From Thermocaproicibacter melissae (GTDB lineage Bacteria > Bacillota > Clostridia > Oscillospirales > Acutalibacteraceae), in NCBI RefSeq assembly GCF_024498295.1, contig NZ_CP101827.1:124001-188000 (forward strand): a stretch of DNA of 64,000 bases, written 5' to 3'. This document shows, piece after piece, positions 27,535 through 36,360 of the stretch. The notes under the pieces are model-generated. The model was not told the DNA's origin, made no database searches, and saw only the letters and a program-made list of their open reading frames with translations. Position numbers and translations under genes: made by a program. Every line of letters starts with the position of its first letter. Within the stretch, counting starts at the first letter, position 1.

Positions 27535-27758
27535 AAATCTTTCGGGTACCGCACCGGAAACGCTTAACCGGGTTACCCCGGAAGCATACGCAGGCAGACG
27601 TTTCTGCCAATCGGACGGATCTTCGCAGAAAGCGTAGGTCCGTTTGTTTCTGCCAAAATTTTTGTTGTTTTGGATGCAAACTGTTCCCGAATTGTTGATT
27701 TTTCCGCTTTTGCTGGATAGAATAAGGGCGGAAATCAAAATATTGGGAGGCATGCAGG

Positions 27759-28094
27759 ATGATGAGCGAAGAATTAAAGAAAATTTTTCTTGCCGGTCTG
27801 GGAGCAGTTGCCATTACCGCCGAGAAATCCAAACAGATTGTGGATGAGCTCGTCAAGAAGGGCGAACTGACTCTGGAACAGGGCAAACAGCTAAACGAAG
27901 AATTAAAGCACGATGCTTGCGATAAAATCAAAAAGCATGTCACCGTAAATGTAACACACGAGTGGGATGGCGCGGGCATCTCGGAAGCAATCAGCAAAAT
28001 GACCAGCGAGGAGCTGGCAAACCTTAAGGCCGATATTGCACGCCGGGAAAAGGCACTGCAGGAACCTGAGGTTGAATCCGATGGAGAAGATTAA
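27759..28094 (+). CDS. Phasin-like small helical protein upstream of ubiB
   Basis: A 111-residue protein. The N-terminal segment LKKIFLAGLGAVAITAEK is an amphipathic or weakly hydrophobic helix; the rest is charged helix (VDELVKKGELTLEQGKQLNEEL; MTSEELANLKADIARREKAL) with an acidic end. It resembles the phasin-type proteins annotated beside UbiB-like kinases in clostridia. GGGAGGCATGCAGG precedes tandem ATGs. Its last 14 nt overlap the ubiB start, implying translational coupling and a shared role. Confidence 0.75.
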   Translation: MMSEELKKIFLAGLGAVAITAEKSKQIVDELVKKGELTLEQGKQLNEELKHDACDKIKKHVTVNVTHEWDGAGISEAISKMTSEELANLKADIARREKALQEPEVESDGED

Positions 28095-29670
28095 ACCCTC
28101 AGGCAGCCATGAGCGCCTGAGGGAAATCCTCGCGGTACTGCGTAAGTACCGGGCTACGAGGGGCATGACGCCCGAAAAGCTGAGGATGATTCTGGAAGAC
28201 CTCGGCCCCACGTTTGTCAAATTTGGTCAGATTATGTCCATGCGCACCGATATGCTGCCCCGCAGCTACTGCGAGGAGTTAAGCCGTCTGCGCATGGATG
28301 TGCGCCCGATGGAATACGAAGAGGCCGCGGGCGAAGTGGAACGTGCGCTTGGACGCCCGATTCACGAGATGTTTCGGAAGTTCGAGAGGAAGCCGATCGG
28401 TTCGGCATCCATCGCGCAGGTCCATTATGCCGAACTGAAAAACGGAGAACGCGTTGTCGTGAAGGTACGACGGCCCGGCATCCGAGAGGTGATGGAGCGT
28501 GACACCGCTCTTCTGCACCGCGTCTCGGGCCTGCTGCCAATCGTAGGCGGGACGGGAGACGCCGTCGACTTCGACCAAGTCATCGACGAGATTTGGGCCG
28601 CAGCGCTGGCCGAGATGGATTTTAGCAACGAGGCCGCCCAAGCGGAGGAGTTTGCCCGCCTCAACGCGGATATTGCCTGCGTGAGCTGCCCGCGTATTCT
28701 GAGGGAGTACTCCACGGAATCCGTGCTGACCATGGAGTATGTGGAAGGGATTCCGATTGATGAAAAGAACAGACTGGAAGCGGAGGGCTACGACCTTACG
28801 GAAATCGGCGAGAAGCTGGCGGAGAATTACGTCAAACAGATTGTAGACGACGGCTTTTTCCACGCCGACCCGCACCCGGGCAATCTGCGGATTCGGGACG
28901 GAAAGATTGTCTGGCTCGACATGGGGCTCATGGGCCACCTTACAAAGCGGGACAGGGAATTGTTCCGAAGTGCCATCAGTGCGGCTGTCCGCGGCGACGT
29001 GAATGAGCTTTGCAACCTTCTGCTCGTCTTCTGCGAGCCGAAGAGAACGCTTGACCGTTCTCGCCTGTTTACCGATATAGACGCGCTGATGAATCGCTAT
29101 GAATCCCTTGACATAGGAAGCATGAACCTGCTGGAGATTCGGGATGATGTGGTGGCGGCAGCGGAGCGAAATGGACTGGCCTTTCCGAAGGGATTTTCGG
29201 TTCTCGGCCGCGGCCTTGTCACCATAGAAGGCGTTCTTAGCTCGCTCGACCCCGAAATCAACATGATGCAGGTCATGGTGAACCACCTTTCCAACCGTGT
29301 GTTGGACTACATGGACCCCCGCAAGGAATTAAGAAAGGCGCTTGCCGCGCTGTACCAGTCCGGCAGGCGCATGCCGCACATTCCCTCGCAGCTTTCCGAG
29401 CTTCTGAAAATGGGAATACGCGGTCAGGTCAAAACAAATGTGGAGCTTCAGGTTTCGCCGCGCGGCGAGCATGTGATAAGCCACACGGCGGGCCTTATTG
29501 TCGCAGGGCTTGCCGAGTGCGGCCTGCTCATCGCATCGGCTGTTCTCTGCACGGTTCCAGCCGCGCCGCAGTGCCTCCCCGGTGTTACGGTTCCGGGTGC
29601 GGTTGGCTTCTGCATGGCGGCTCTGCTTGGAGGTTACCTTGCGTGGGACGTCCTGCGCCGAAAGAAGTGA
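28081..29670 (+). CDS. ubiB: UbiB/ABC1-family atypical kinase
   Basis: A 529-residue protein-kinase-like ATPase. The family KxGQ segment is GPTFVKFGQIMSMRTDMLP (about 42-60), the Ala-rich nucleotide loop is PIGSASIAQVHYAEL, Lys is in VVVKVRRPGI, and the catalytic segment is FFHADPHPGNLRI followed by WLDMGLMG. Two C-terminal membrane helices occupy about 465-527. UbiB proteins act in quinone or isoprenoid lipid metabolism; in an anaerobic clostridium without ubiquinone the substrate is unclear. The start was chosen at MEKIKPSG, overlapping the phasin-like gene. Confidence 0.92.
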   Translation: MEKIKPSGSHERLREILAVLRKYRATRGMTPEKLRMILEDLGPTFVKFGQIMSMRTDMLPRSYCEELSRLRMDVRPMEYEEAAGEVERALGRPIHEMFRKFERKPIGSASIAQVHYAELKNGERVVVKVRRPGIREVMERDTALLHRVSGLLPIVGGTGDAVDFDQVIDEIWAAALAEMDFSNEAAQAEEFARLNADIACVSCPRILREYSTESVLTMEYVEGIPIDEKNRLEAEGYDLTEIGEKLAENYVKQIVDDGFFHADPHPGNLRIRDGKIVWLDMGLMGHLTKRDRELFRSAISAAVRGDVNELCNLLLVFCEPKRTLDRSRLFTDIDALMNRYESLDIGSMNLLEIRDDVVAAAERNGLAFPKGFSVLGRGLVTIEGVLSSLDPEINMMQVMVNHLSNRVLDYMDPRKELRKALAALYQSGRRMPHIPSQLSELLKMGIRGQVKTNVELQVSPRGEHVISHTAGLIVAGLAECGLLIASAVLCTVPAAPQCLPGVTVPGAVGFCMAALLGGYLAWDVLRRKK

Positions 29671-29732
29671 AAAAAAGTCGCTTTCATTCGCGCTCCGACC
29701 GCATAAAACCTGCATGGCCCTTAAATTCAAGA

Positions 29733-29751
29733 CTCCGCCTGTGAGGCGGAG
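29733..29751 (+). terminator. Probable terminator of the ubiB unit
   Basis: A CTCCGCCT-GTG-AGGCGGAG hairpin followed by CCTTTGC, 62 nt after the ubiB stop. The stem is strong and the T run weak. Confidence 0.55.
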
Positions 29752-29841
29752 CCTTTGCTAAAGCGATATCTTGCAAATTACCGTAGAAATGGGTATGATA
29801 GAAAGGCAAATCCGAGAATCGAAAAACAATCAGGTGATTAT

Positions 29842-30531
29842 TTGTACCTAGCGTGTATTTTTGACCTGGATGGCACTTTGGCAGATACGTTGGAATCCAT
29901 CGCATATTTTTCCAATCGTGCTCTGGAACAGTGCGGATACCCTGTAATCCCCACAGCGGATTACAAGAAAATCGTAGGCGACGGAGCCGATATGCAGGTA
30001 AGACGTATGCTGGACCGTGTTGCCGGAAAGGGCAAATGGGCTGAGAAAGATTTCCGTAGAGTTCGCACCGTTTACGGCGGCCTTTACGGTGCAGAACCAA
30101 CCCGCTTGCTGAAAAACTATGCCGGTATGCCGGAAACCATTCGCCGGCTCAAGGGCGCGGGAATTCGTACAGCGGTACTTTCCAACAAGCCGCATGAGTG
30201 GGTTACGGCTATTATCGAGACCCTTTTTCCGCAGGGCAGCTTTGACGTTTGCTTCGGGCAAAAACCGGATATTCCCCGCAAACCGGCACCCGATGGTGCG
30301 CTTCTCATTGCAGAAAAACTCGGTGTATCCCCAAAAGAATGTCTTTACATTGGGGATACCAATACGGATATGAAAACAGGTTCCGCTGCCGGAATGGACA
30401 CTGTCGGTGCGCTTTGGGGTTTCCGTACGCGCGCCGAGCTGGAACAGAACGGTGCGCATTACCTTGCCGAACGGCCGGAACAGGTGGCTCAAATTGCTTT
30501 AAGCGGAAAGCAGTGGGGTGAAAATGAATAG
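29842..30531 (+). CDS. HAD-family hydrolase, phosphoglycolate phosphatase-like
   Basis: A 229-residue haloacid dehalogenase-type phosphatase. Motif I FDLDGTLADT (nucleophile Asp near residue 8), helical cap domain, motif II VLSNKPHEW, motif III Lys in RKPAPDG, and motif IV YIGDTNTDMKTG. The pattern fits Gph/PpaX-like enzymes. A TTG start at LYLACIF is preceded by CAGGTGAT; an ATG-initiated extension upstream overlaps the terminator hairpin and has no family similarity. The last 8 nt overlap the next gene. Confidence 0.88.
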   Translation: MYLACIFDLDGTLADTLESIAYFSNRALEQCGYPVIPTADYKKIVGDGADMQVRRMLDRVAGKGKWAEKDFRRVRTVYGGLYGAEPTRLLKNYAGMPETIRRLKGAGIRTAVLSNKPHEWVTAIIETLFPQGSFDVCFGQKPDIPRKPAPDGALLIAEKLGVSPKECLYIGDTNTDMKTGSAAGMDTVGALWGFRTRAELEQNGAHYLAERPEQVAQIALSGKQWGENE

Positions 30532-31381
30532 AATCATTCATAAGCTTCGCAGAGAGCAGAGGCTCGGTCTGCGCATTATCAAAACGGGTATCGCCGTTAC
30601 GGTGTGCGTTGCGGCTTCCGCTTTTCTGAAGCTCGACCAGCCCTACCTCGCTGTTATTGCCACCGTGCTTTCCATGGAAAAATCGGTGGATACCTCGGTG
30701 CGTGCCGGCAAGAACAAGATGATCGGTGTGCTGATTGGATCTGCGCTCGGCTGCGGACTTGCCATGATTTCCCGTGGAAATGCGGGGCTTTGCGGCGTTG
30801 GGGTTATCCTCCTGCTTTACCTCTGCCAGCTGCTGCACCTCACAGAGGCCGCGACACTCACCTGCTTTGCGTTTGCCGCTGTCATGTTTTCCGCCGGCGG
30901 AAAGAACCCGTGGAACCCCGCAATCATGTGCGCGGAAAATGCCCTCCTCGGCATTGCCGTGGCGGTTGTCGTCAATCTCCTAGTCATTCCGCCGAATTAT
31001 ACCGAAGAAATCGAGCTTGCCTATACAAGCCTGAAAGAAAACATCGAGACTGCACTTCTCTGTGCAGCGGGGCGTAAAGAAATCGAAGTCAAGAAAATCG
31101 AGGGTATCCTCGAACGCCTTTGCACAAACATCCGGCTTTATGTGTCGGAAGCGAAGCTCCTGCGCAACGCCGACGACGAAGTGTTCGCCATTTCCTGCAA
31201 GGTCGCCGGCTATCGCGAGCTTTTGGACGAGCTGAAAGCCATTGAACTTATGCACCTCAGCGAGAAGGAAACCGTTCCGAAAGGGATGCTGCCGATTTAT
31301 GAGTATCATCTGGAGCGCGCCCGCAATCTTCAGGAAAGCCTGATGGGCAATGAAACAAACGAAAAGACATCAAACCCATAA
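30524..31381 (+). CDS. Aromatic acid exporter-type (FUSC/ArAE) membrane protein
   Basis: A 285-residue protein. The N-terminal half has about four to five membrane helices (VTVCVAASAFLKL, YLAVIATVLSM, MIGVLIGSALGCGL, CGVGVILLLYLCQ, LLGIAVAVVVNLLVIPP) and the C-terminal half is a soluble helical domain (residues 150-275). This is the layout of ArAE_1/DUF939 proteins thought to export aromatic acids. The start overlaps the HAD gene; a GTG six bases earlier is possible. Substrate unknown. Confidence 0.82.
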   Translation: MNRIIHKLRREQRLGLRIIKTGIAVTVCVAASAFLKLDQPYLAVIATVLSMEKSVDTSVRAGKNKMIGVLIGSALGCGLAMISRGNAGLCGVGVILLLYLCQLLHLTEAATLTCFAFAAVMFSAGGKNPWNPAIMCAENALLGIAVAVVVNLLVIPPNYTEEIELAYTSLKENIETALLCAAGRKEIEVKKIEGILERLCTNIRLYVSEAKLLRNADDEVFAISCKVAGYRELLDELKAIELMHLSEKETVPKGMLPIYEYHLERARNLQESLMGNETNEKTSNP

Positions 31382-31397
31382 CGAATCGAACAAGAAA

Positions 31398-31423
31398 CGG
31401 CACACGCCATTTGGCATGTGCCG
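31398..31423 (+). terminator. Terminator of the HAD-exporter unit
   Basis: A CGGCACA-C-GCC stem with one mismatch, a four-base loop, and CTTTTTT after it. Confidence 0.8.
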
Positions 31424-31453
31424 CTTTTTTGTGCTCCAGCCGGTAAAAAAATA

Positions 31454-31475
31454 CGCACTCCGTTTCCGGAGTGCG
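31454..31475 (-). terminator. Terminator of the alcohol dehydrogenase gene
   Basis: A perfect CGCACTCCG stem with a 4-base loop followed by TATTTTTTT on the minus strand, about 35 nt after the stop. Confidence 0.85.
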
Positions 31476-31508
31476 CAGCAGGAGAATTTTCAAACAAAAT
31501 TCGCTTGA

Positions 31509-32678
31509 TTAGAATGCCACGTCTTCGCCGTAGTAAGCGCAGTTGATGATCTTTTCCATCATTTCTGCGTCAGTCGGGCGCGGGTTGGAAGCGGTGCAGG
31601 GGTCGAGAACCGCATTGGCGGCAATGGTCTTTACATTTGCCTTGAACATTTCTTCGCTGACGCCGTTGTCCTTGTAGGTTTGAGCGATGCCGAGCTTCTT
31701 GTTCAGGCTGCGGACTGCTTCGACGAGAGAATCGGTGAGCTGCTTGTCGGTGTTGCCGGGCAGGCCGAGGATGCGGGCGATGTTTGCGTAGCGATCCATG
31801 CAGACGCGGGAGTTATATTGAATGACATACGGCAGGAGGATGGCGTTGCAGCAGCCGTGCGGAAGGTGGAACACAGCGCCGGTCTTGTGAGCAATGCTGT
31901 GCGCAATGCCGAGCAGTGCGTTGGAGAAGGACATGCCGGCGAGGCACTGGGCGATGTGCATTTTTTCACGTGCTTTCGCGTCGCCGTTGTAGGAATCTAC
32001 GAGGCTGTCGAAAATATCGGAAATTGCCTGCAGAGCAAGCGGATCGGAGAAACCGGAGCGGTTGCTTGCAACATAAGCTTCAATAGCGTGGGTCAGAGCA
32101 TCCATGCCGGTGTGTGCGGTCAGTTTTTTCGGCATTGTCATGGCAATGTCGGAGTCGAGAACCGCAATGTCCGGAGTAATTTCAAAGTCAGCAAGCGGGT
32201 ACTTGATGTTGGTGGAGTAGTCGGTGATAACGGAGAAAGCCGTTACTTCGGAAGCCGTGCCGCTTGTGGAAGGAATGGCGACGAAAATAGCCTTTTTGCG
32301 GAGCTTCGGCATTGTGAACGGATCTTTAATGTCCTCGAAGGTCTTCTCCGGATACTCATAGAACACCCACATAGCCTTTGCAGCGTCCATCGGGGAACCG
32401 CCGCCGATGGCGACAATTACGTCAGGCTCGAACTCGCGCATAGCCTTTGCACCGTCGAAAACACGCTCAATGGACGGATCCGGCTCAACACCTTCATAAA
32501 TTCTAGTCTCCATGCCGGCAGCCTTCAGGACATCCTCTGTTTTCTGCAGGAAACCGGTCTTGCGCATGGACTGACCGCCGGTGACGATGAAAGCCTTTTT
32601 GTGGCCCTTCAGGTTTTTGAGTTCATTGATTGCGCCGGAACCGAAATAAATGTCGCGCGGTAAAGTGAAACGTGCCAT
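31509..32678 (-). CDS. Iron-containing alcohol dehydrogenase
   Basis: A 389-residue group III alcohol dehydrogenase reducing aldehydes (acetaldehyde, butyraldehyde or similar) with NAD(P)H in fermentation. The coenzyme loop is AIGGGSPMDAAKAMW near residue 95. Iron ligands lie in VLDSDIA, MDALTHAIEAY, GIAHSIAHKTGAVFHLPHG (two His). Length and start are typical of NADPH-dependent butanol/1,3-propanediol type enzymes, but substrate and cofactor cannot be told. AAGGAGGATTTTT precedes the ATG. Single gene with its own terminator; two Rex-like boxes lie upstream. Confidence 0.94.
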   Translation of the reverse strand: MARFTLPRDIYFGSGAINELKNLKGHKKAFIVTGGQSMRKTGFLQKTEDVLKAAGMETRIYEGVEPDPSIERVFDGAKAMREFEPDVIVAIGGGSPMDAAKAMWVFYEYPEKTFEDIKDPFTMPKLRKKAIFVAIPSTSGTASEVTAFSVITDYSTNIKYPLADFEITPDIAVLDSDIAMTMPKKLTAHTGMDALTHAIEAYVASNRSGFSDPLALQAISDIFDSLVDSYNGDAKAREKMHIAQCLAGMSFSNALLGIAHSIAHKTGAVFHLPHGCCNAILLPYVIQYNSRVCMDRYANIARILGLPGNTDKQLTDSLVEAVRSLNKKLGIAQTYKDNGVSEEMFKANVKTIAANAVLDPCTASNPRPTDAEMMEKIINCAYYGEDVAF

Positions 32679-32694
32679 AAAAATCCTCCTTAGA

Positions 32695-32733
32695 TTGTTA
32701 AAAAATATTCAAACTTTGATAATATTTTATCAT
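32695..32733. promoter_or_regulatory. Two Rex-like redox operator boxes
   Basis: TTGTTAA-N4-TATTCAA and TTGATAA-TATT-TTATCAT are spaced 21 bp apart, against the known Rex consensus TTGTTAA-N4-TTAACAA. Each has one good half-site. Rex commonly controls alcohol dehydrogenases in clostridia. The match is partial and this is a candidate only. Confidence 0.4.
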
Positions 32734-32906
32734 GCTGTCTCTTGTTATAATTTCTATAGAGAAATATAATAAGTAAATTTTAGGAAACCTTTACGATTCA
32801 TATTCCCCGTTTTTAACCAAAATACACCAAGCGAAGAGCGTCCCGTGCAATCTCTACCCCCCCCAAAAAAATCTCCGCGCCCTTTTCAGCGGCGGGAGCG
32901 GGTGAT

Positions 32907-33089
32907 ATGCTTCTGATTCTCTGCGCGGCGCCGTTGATTATTACGGGAATCCTGAATACGCCTGACTACGTTGATATTTTCCTTGTGGTTCTTTTGCTGG
33001 CGTTTATGATCACTTGGGTGATCTGGCTGGTTGCCGCCTTAACTGCCAAAGGGGTGTCCGCCATCTGGAAAGAACCGAAAAACGACTGA
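32907..33089 (+). CDS. Small two-helix membrane protein, unknown
   Basis: A 60-residue ORF: a hydrophobic segment LLILCAAPLIITGIL, a short polar turn NTPDYVD, a second segment IFLVVLLLAFMITWVIWLVAAL and a polar tail ending WKEPKND. Upstream GGGAGCGGGTGAT is a fair ribosome binding site. It lies 117 nt before clcA on the same strand and could be co-transcribed. No family recognised; composition argues for a real membrane peptide. Confidence 0.5.
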   Translation: MLLILCAAPLIITGILNTPDYVDIFLVVLLLAFMITWVIWLVAALTAKGVSAIWKEPKND

Positions 33090-33206
33090 CGCGGTTGATT
33101 ATTGAGCGCAGCGGAATCGGGAGAAAGAAGTGGGGTTGCGAAGAAATTTGAAAAGCGGCGAAAGAGCGCATATAATGGAAGTACCGATTTCCGGAGGTTT
33201 TGTCTC

Positions 33207-34754
33207 GTGTCCCGAATGTATCGCTTTCTTTCCAAACTGGAACGCTTTCAATGGAATATTGCCCTGAAGTCTTTGCTGACCGGCACGCTGGCGGGCATGC
33301 TTGCCGTTCTTTACCGCCTTGCCACCGAAAGAGGAACTGAAGCTGCCACGCAGCTTTATCAGTACCTCAAAATCCACCCGGTGATGATTTGCGTGTGGGC
33401 TGCGGCAGCCGTAGGTGCCGGACTCCTGATTGCCTGGTTAATCCGCATTGAGCCGATGGCGTCGGGCGGAGGAGTTCCTCAAGTGGAGGGAGTTATCCTC
33501 TACGGCCTAAAAATGCGGTGGTATGTTGTCATCGCGGTGCGCTATATTGCGGGAATTCTCGGCTCGCTGTTCGGACTTTCGTTCGGCCCAGAGGGGCCGT
33601 CGATTCAGTTGGGCGCTGCCGTGAGCGAAGGCGTATCCAATAAGATTGCCGAAACGAAAATCGAAAAGAATCATCTGCTCACTTCGGGCGCTGCCGCCGG
33701 TCTTTCTGCGGCGTTCAGTGCCCCGCTGACGGGTATGATTTTTGCGCTTGAGGAGATTCAGCGGAGCTTTTCGCCCACGGTCCTTGTCTCGGCGACAACC
33801 GCCTCACTTATGGCGGACTTTATTTCCAAATACTTTTTCGGTCTGAAGCCTGTGCTGTATTTTCAAAACATTCCGCAGCTTCCGCTCACGCAGTACCTCT
33901 GGCTGTTTCCGCTCGGAGCGTTTGTGGGTCTCTGCGGTGTCGCCATGAACCGCGCGCTTCTGCTGTTCCAGACAGCATACGGAAAAATACCCCGCAAACT
34001 GCGCCCGATTGTGGCGCTGCTTCTGGCCCTTCCGTGCGGATTTCTGCTGCCGCAGGTTCTCGGCGGTGGGCGGAATCTCATAGCGCTGACGGAAAGTGCC
34101 AATGTCACCTTCTCGCTGATTGCTGTTTTGCTTGTGGTCAAAATCGTGTATTCCGGCACCAGCTTCGGAAGCGGCACTCCGGGCGGCATCTTCATGCCGA
34201 TTATCTCCGTCGGCGCGCTTTCCGGCTGCTTCTTCGGTCTCGCAGCGCAGAAGCTCGGCATGCCGTTGGCCTATCTTCCGGTTTGCGTGGTCTGCGGAAT
34301 CGCGGGCGGACTTTCTTCCTGCGTGAAGGCGCCGGTTACGAGTATTCTTCTGACGGCGGAACTTACCGGTTCGTTCCTGCACATTCTTCCGGTTGCCATC
34401 TGTTCATTTGTCGCGCTGTTCGTTTCCGATCTGCTGAAAACAAAGCCGATTTATGAAGCCCTTCTTCACCGCTACATTGAGAAGAACGGCTATGCCATTC
34501 CCGCAGCGGACAAACGCGGCGAACTCATTGAATTCCCCGTTGAAGCGGGAAGCGGACTTTCCAGAAAGCTTCTGCGGGAAATCGACTGGCCGGAGGGTTC
34601 GTTGGTCGTCGGTTTGCGCCGCGGTTCCGACGAGCTTGTTCCGAAGGGAGATACGCAGATTCTTCCGGGAGATTACCTGCTGGTGCTTGCGCCGCAGAGT
34701 AAGAGCCGCGAGGTTCGGAAAGAGATTTGGAAGCTGTGTCATTTCAATATCTGA
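33207..34754 (+). CDS. clcA: CLC-family chloride/proton antiporter with TrkA-C domain
   Basis: A 515-residue CLC transporter. Signature loops are ASGGGVPQVEG (the GSGIP region), FGPEGPSIQLG with the gating Glu that marks exchangers, and GSGTPGGIFMP. The membrane part covers about residues 20-410; a TrkA_C/RCK_C regulatory domain (GSGLSRKLLREIDWPEGSLVVGLRR) covers about 435-512. The usual GxEGP Arg/Lys is Pro here (GPEGP). The GTG start is preceded by GGAGGTTTTGTCTC; a longer frame upstream lacks a site. Probably used for acid resistance or anion balance. Confidence 0.93.
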   Translation: MSRMYRFLSKLERFQWNIALKSLLTGTLAGMLAVLYRLATERGTEAATQLYQYLKIHPVMICVWAAAAVGAGLLIAWLIRIEPMASGGGVPQVEGVILYGLKMRWYVVIAVRYIAGILGSLFGLSFGPEGPSIQLGAAVSEGVSNKIAETKIEKNHLLTSGAAAGLSAAFSAPLTGMIFALEEIQRSFSPTVLVSATTASLMADFISKYFFGLKPVLYFQNIPQLPLTQYLWLFPLGAFVGLCGVAMNRALLLFQTAYGKIPRKLRPIVALLLALPCGFLLPQVLGGGRNLIALTESANVTFSLIAVLLVVKIVYSGTSFGSGTPGGIFMPIISVGALSGCFFGLAAQKLGMPLAYLPVCVVCGIAGGLSSCVKAPVTSILLTAELTGSFLHILPVAICSFVALFVSDLLKTKPIYEALLHRYIEKNGYAIPAADKRGELIEFPVEAGSGLSRKLLREIDWPEGSLVVGLRRGSDELVPKGDTQILPGDYLLVLAPQSKSREVRKEIWKLCHFNI

Positions 34755-34762
34755 AGGCAAAA

Positions 34763-34794
34763 AAAAGCCGCTGCCAAAAAAGGCAGCGGCTTTT
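34763..34794. terminator. Bidirectional terminator between clcA and the beta-helix gene
   Basis: A perfect 13-bp stem AAAAGCCGCTGCC with its complement, with A and T runs on the two sides, placed between two convergent genes 50 bp apart. Confidence 0.9.
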
Positions 34795-34803
34795 CTATTT
34801 CTT

Positions 34804-35472
34804 TCAGCGCTTCTGTGCGATTTCGCCGAGGCGTTTATAAATGCTGTTGGCAGGTATGTATCCGCGCACCATGGAAAGCGGATAGATATTTGTTCCGCGC
34901 CCGACTATCGTGCCGGGGTTCAGCACGGAGTTGCAGCCGACCTCAACGTGGTCGCCGAGCATGGCTCCGATTTTCTTCAAACCGGTCTCAATGTCCTCGG
35001 TTCCGGTGTGGATTTTTACGAGCGTTCTGTCCGACTTGATGTTCGATGTAATGGAGCCGGCCCCCATGTGCGACTTGTAGCCGAGGATGGAGTCACCAAC
35101 GTAATTGTAGTGCGGAACCTCAACATTGTCGAAGATAATGACGTTTTTCAGTTCCGTGGAGTTTCCGATAACGCATCCGGCGCCGACGAGAGCGCTTCCG
35201 CGGACAAAAGCGCATTGGCGTACTTCCGTTCCCGGGCCGATGATGCACGGCCCGTTCAGGTAGGCGGAATCAAACACTTTTGCCGATTTTGCGACCCAGA
35301 CGTTCTCACCGCGCAGTTCATATTCATCGGGGGAAAGCGTTTCGCCGAGTTGAAGAATAAACTCAGAAATTTTCGGAAGAGCCTCCCACGGATAATCGAC
35401 GGATTCCAAAAGCGGCTTTGCGGCCGTGTGGCTGAGGTCATAGAGATTTTTCACAAGAGCAGGTTCAAACAT
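34804..35472 (-). CDS. Left-handed beta-helix (hexapeptide) acyltransferase-like protein
   Basis: A 222-residue protein. After an N-terminal helical region (1-50), residues 55-205 are hexapeptide repeats of the [LIV]GxxxV type (GPCIIGPGTEV, GSALVGAGCVIG, GAMLGDHVEVGCNSVL, GTIVGRGTNIYP). This is the fold of GlmU C-terminal and other acyl- or nucleotidyl-transferases, here without an attached nucleotidyltransferase domain. The active-site candidate is a His in VKIHTGTED. Substrate unknown. It follows the dockerin protein gene by 27 nt and may be co-transcribed with it. Confidence 0.85.
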   Translation of the reverse strand: MFEPALVKNLYDLSHTAAKPLLESVDYPWEALPKISEFILQLGETLSPDEYELRGENVWVAKSAKVFDSAYLNGPCIIGPGTEVRQCAFVRGSALVGAGCVIGNSTELKNVIIFDNVEVPHYNYVGDSILGYKSHMGAGSITSNIKSDRTLVKIHTGTEDIETGLKKIGAMLGDHVEVGCNSVLNPGTIVGRGTNIYPLSMVRGYIPANSIYKRLGEIAQKR

Positions 35473-35499
35473 GGTAAAGCAGACTCCTTTTGCACGAAG

Positions 35500-36360
35500 T
35501 TATTCCCCCGAGGAGGAATTCTCCAGTATCTTTTGTTTTAGTCTTAGCAGGTCGGCAGTGTCAATGCGCTGGTCGCGGTTGACATCGGCAGCAGCCGAAA
35601 GATCTGCCGGAAGGGATGTGTTGCCGATCAGATAATCGTAAAGGATAGAGCAGGCGCTTTCGGTTGGCCTGCCGCATCGCGTGAGGTCGCCGAGAACCGT
35701 CACGTTTATGGTGCGGAATACGTTTCCGTTTTCATCCTGAAGCACAAGCTGATCTCCGGTGCAGATGAGGCCGTCTTTCCGCGCCGAACCGTCGGGTGCA
35801 ATCACCGTGACTCGGCTTGCTATGCCCGAAAGGAGCTGCACAGCGGAAGATACCGGAATGGAATTTTCCAGAACAAACTCCTGCTGTATCTCTGGTTGCG
35901 GCGCCGAGGAGGTCGTTTCAGAAGATTCCGGCTGCGAGGATGGTGCTTCCGGCTCGGAACTTTCACTTGCCGGTGCTGAAGAAACCTCAGACGATACTTC
36001 GGACGACACAGCGGACGAACCTGCAGACGATGGTGATGACTGGCCTTCCACGGTAATCAGGATGCAGCCGATTACATCTCCGCTGGGATTTTGGATGACG
36101 GCACGGTCGCCGGTAGCCAAAGGACCAGAGGGGCGGATGCTCCCGTCAGCTTTATAAACGGTAAGTTTTAAGGACTTGGATATATTCAGCATCTTGCCGA
36201 GCTTTGCTACGGTAGTGTCGGCAGAGACCACGAAGGTATCGGTTACCTCCGGCAGTGAGCCGGACTGTACTGCACGTGACACAGCCGGAAGGCAGCAAAG
36301 AAAAATCAGTAGAAAAAACAAAACGGAGAAAAATAGTTTTTTTGCCGAATTTTGTCTCAT
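35500..36360 (-). CDS. Secreted protein with Ser-rich linker and dockerin-like C-terminus
   Basis: A 286-residue protein. The signal peptide is MRQNSAKKL plus a hydrophobic FFSVLFFLLIFLCCLPA core. Two similar beta-rich modules (about 38-105 and 160-220, each with a TGDR/TGDQ motif: LATGDRAVIQN, ICTGDQLVLQD) flank a Ser/Glu/Pro linker (107-155). The C-terminus (about 222-283) has a dockerin I pattern: the second calcium loop ADVNRDQRIDTADLLRLKQKIL is canonical, the first (GDLTRCGRPTESACSIL) lacks the Asp/Asn ligands. It could dock to a cohesin scaffold, or the modules may be non-cellulosomal. No enzyme domain seen. Confidence 0.75.
   Translation of the reverse strand: MRQNSAKKLFFSVLFFLLIFLCCLPAVSRAVQSGSLPEVTDTFVVSADTTVAKLGKMLNISKSLKLTVYKADGSIRPSGPLATGDRAVIQNPSGDVIGCILITVEGQSSPSSAGSSAVSSEVSSEVSSAPASESSEPEAPSSQPESSETTSSAPQPEIQQEFVLENSIPVSSAVQLLSGIASRVTVIAPDGSARKDGLICTGDQLVLQDENGNVFRTINVTVLGDLTRCGRPTESACSILYDYLIGNTSLPADLSAAADVNRDQRIDTADLLRLKQKILENSSSGE

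Noticed and set aside
32857-32871. C8 followed by A7, upstream of the small membrane ORF, as a phase-variable tract
   Set aside because: The run is in non-coding sequence about 35 bp before the ORF and not at a clear promoter spacing, so switching is possible but unsupported.
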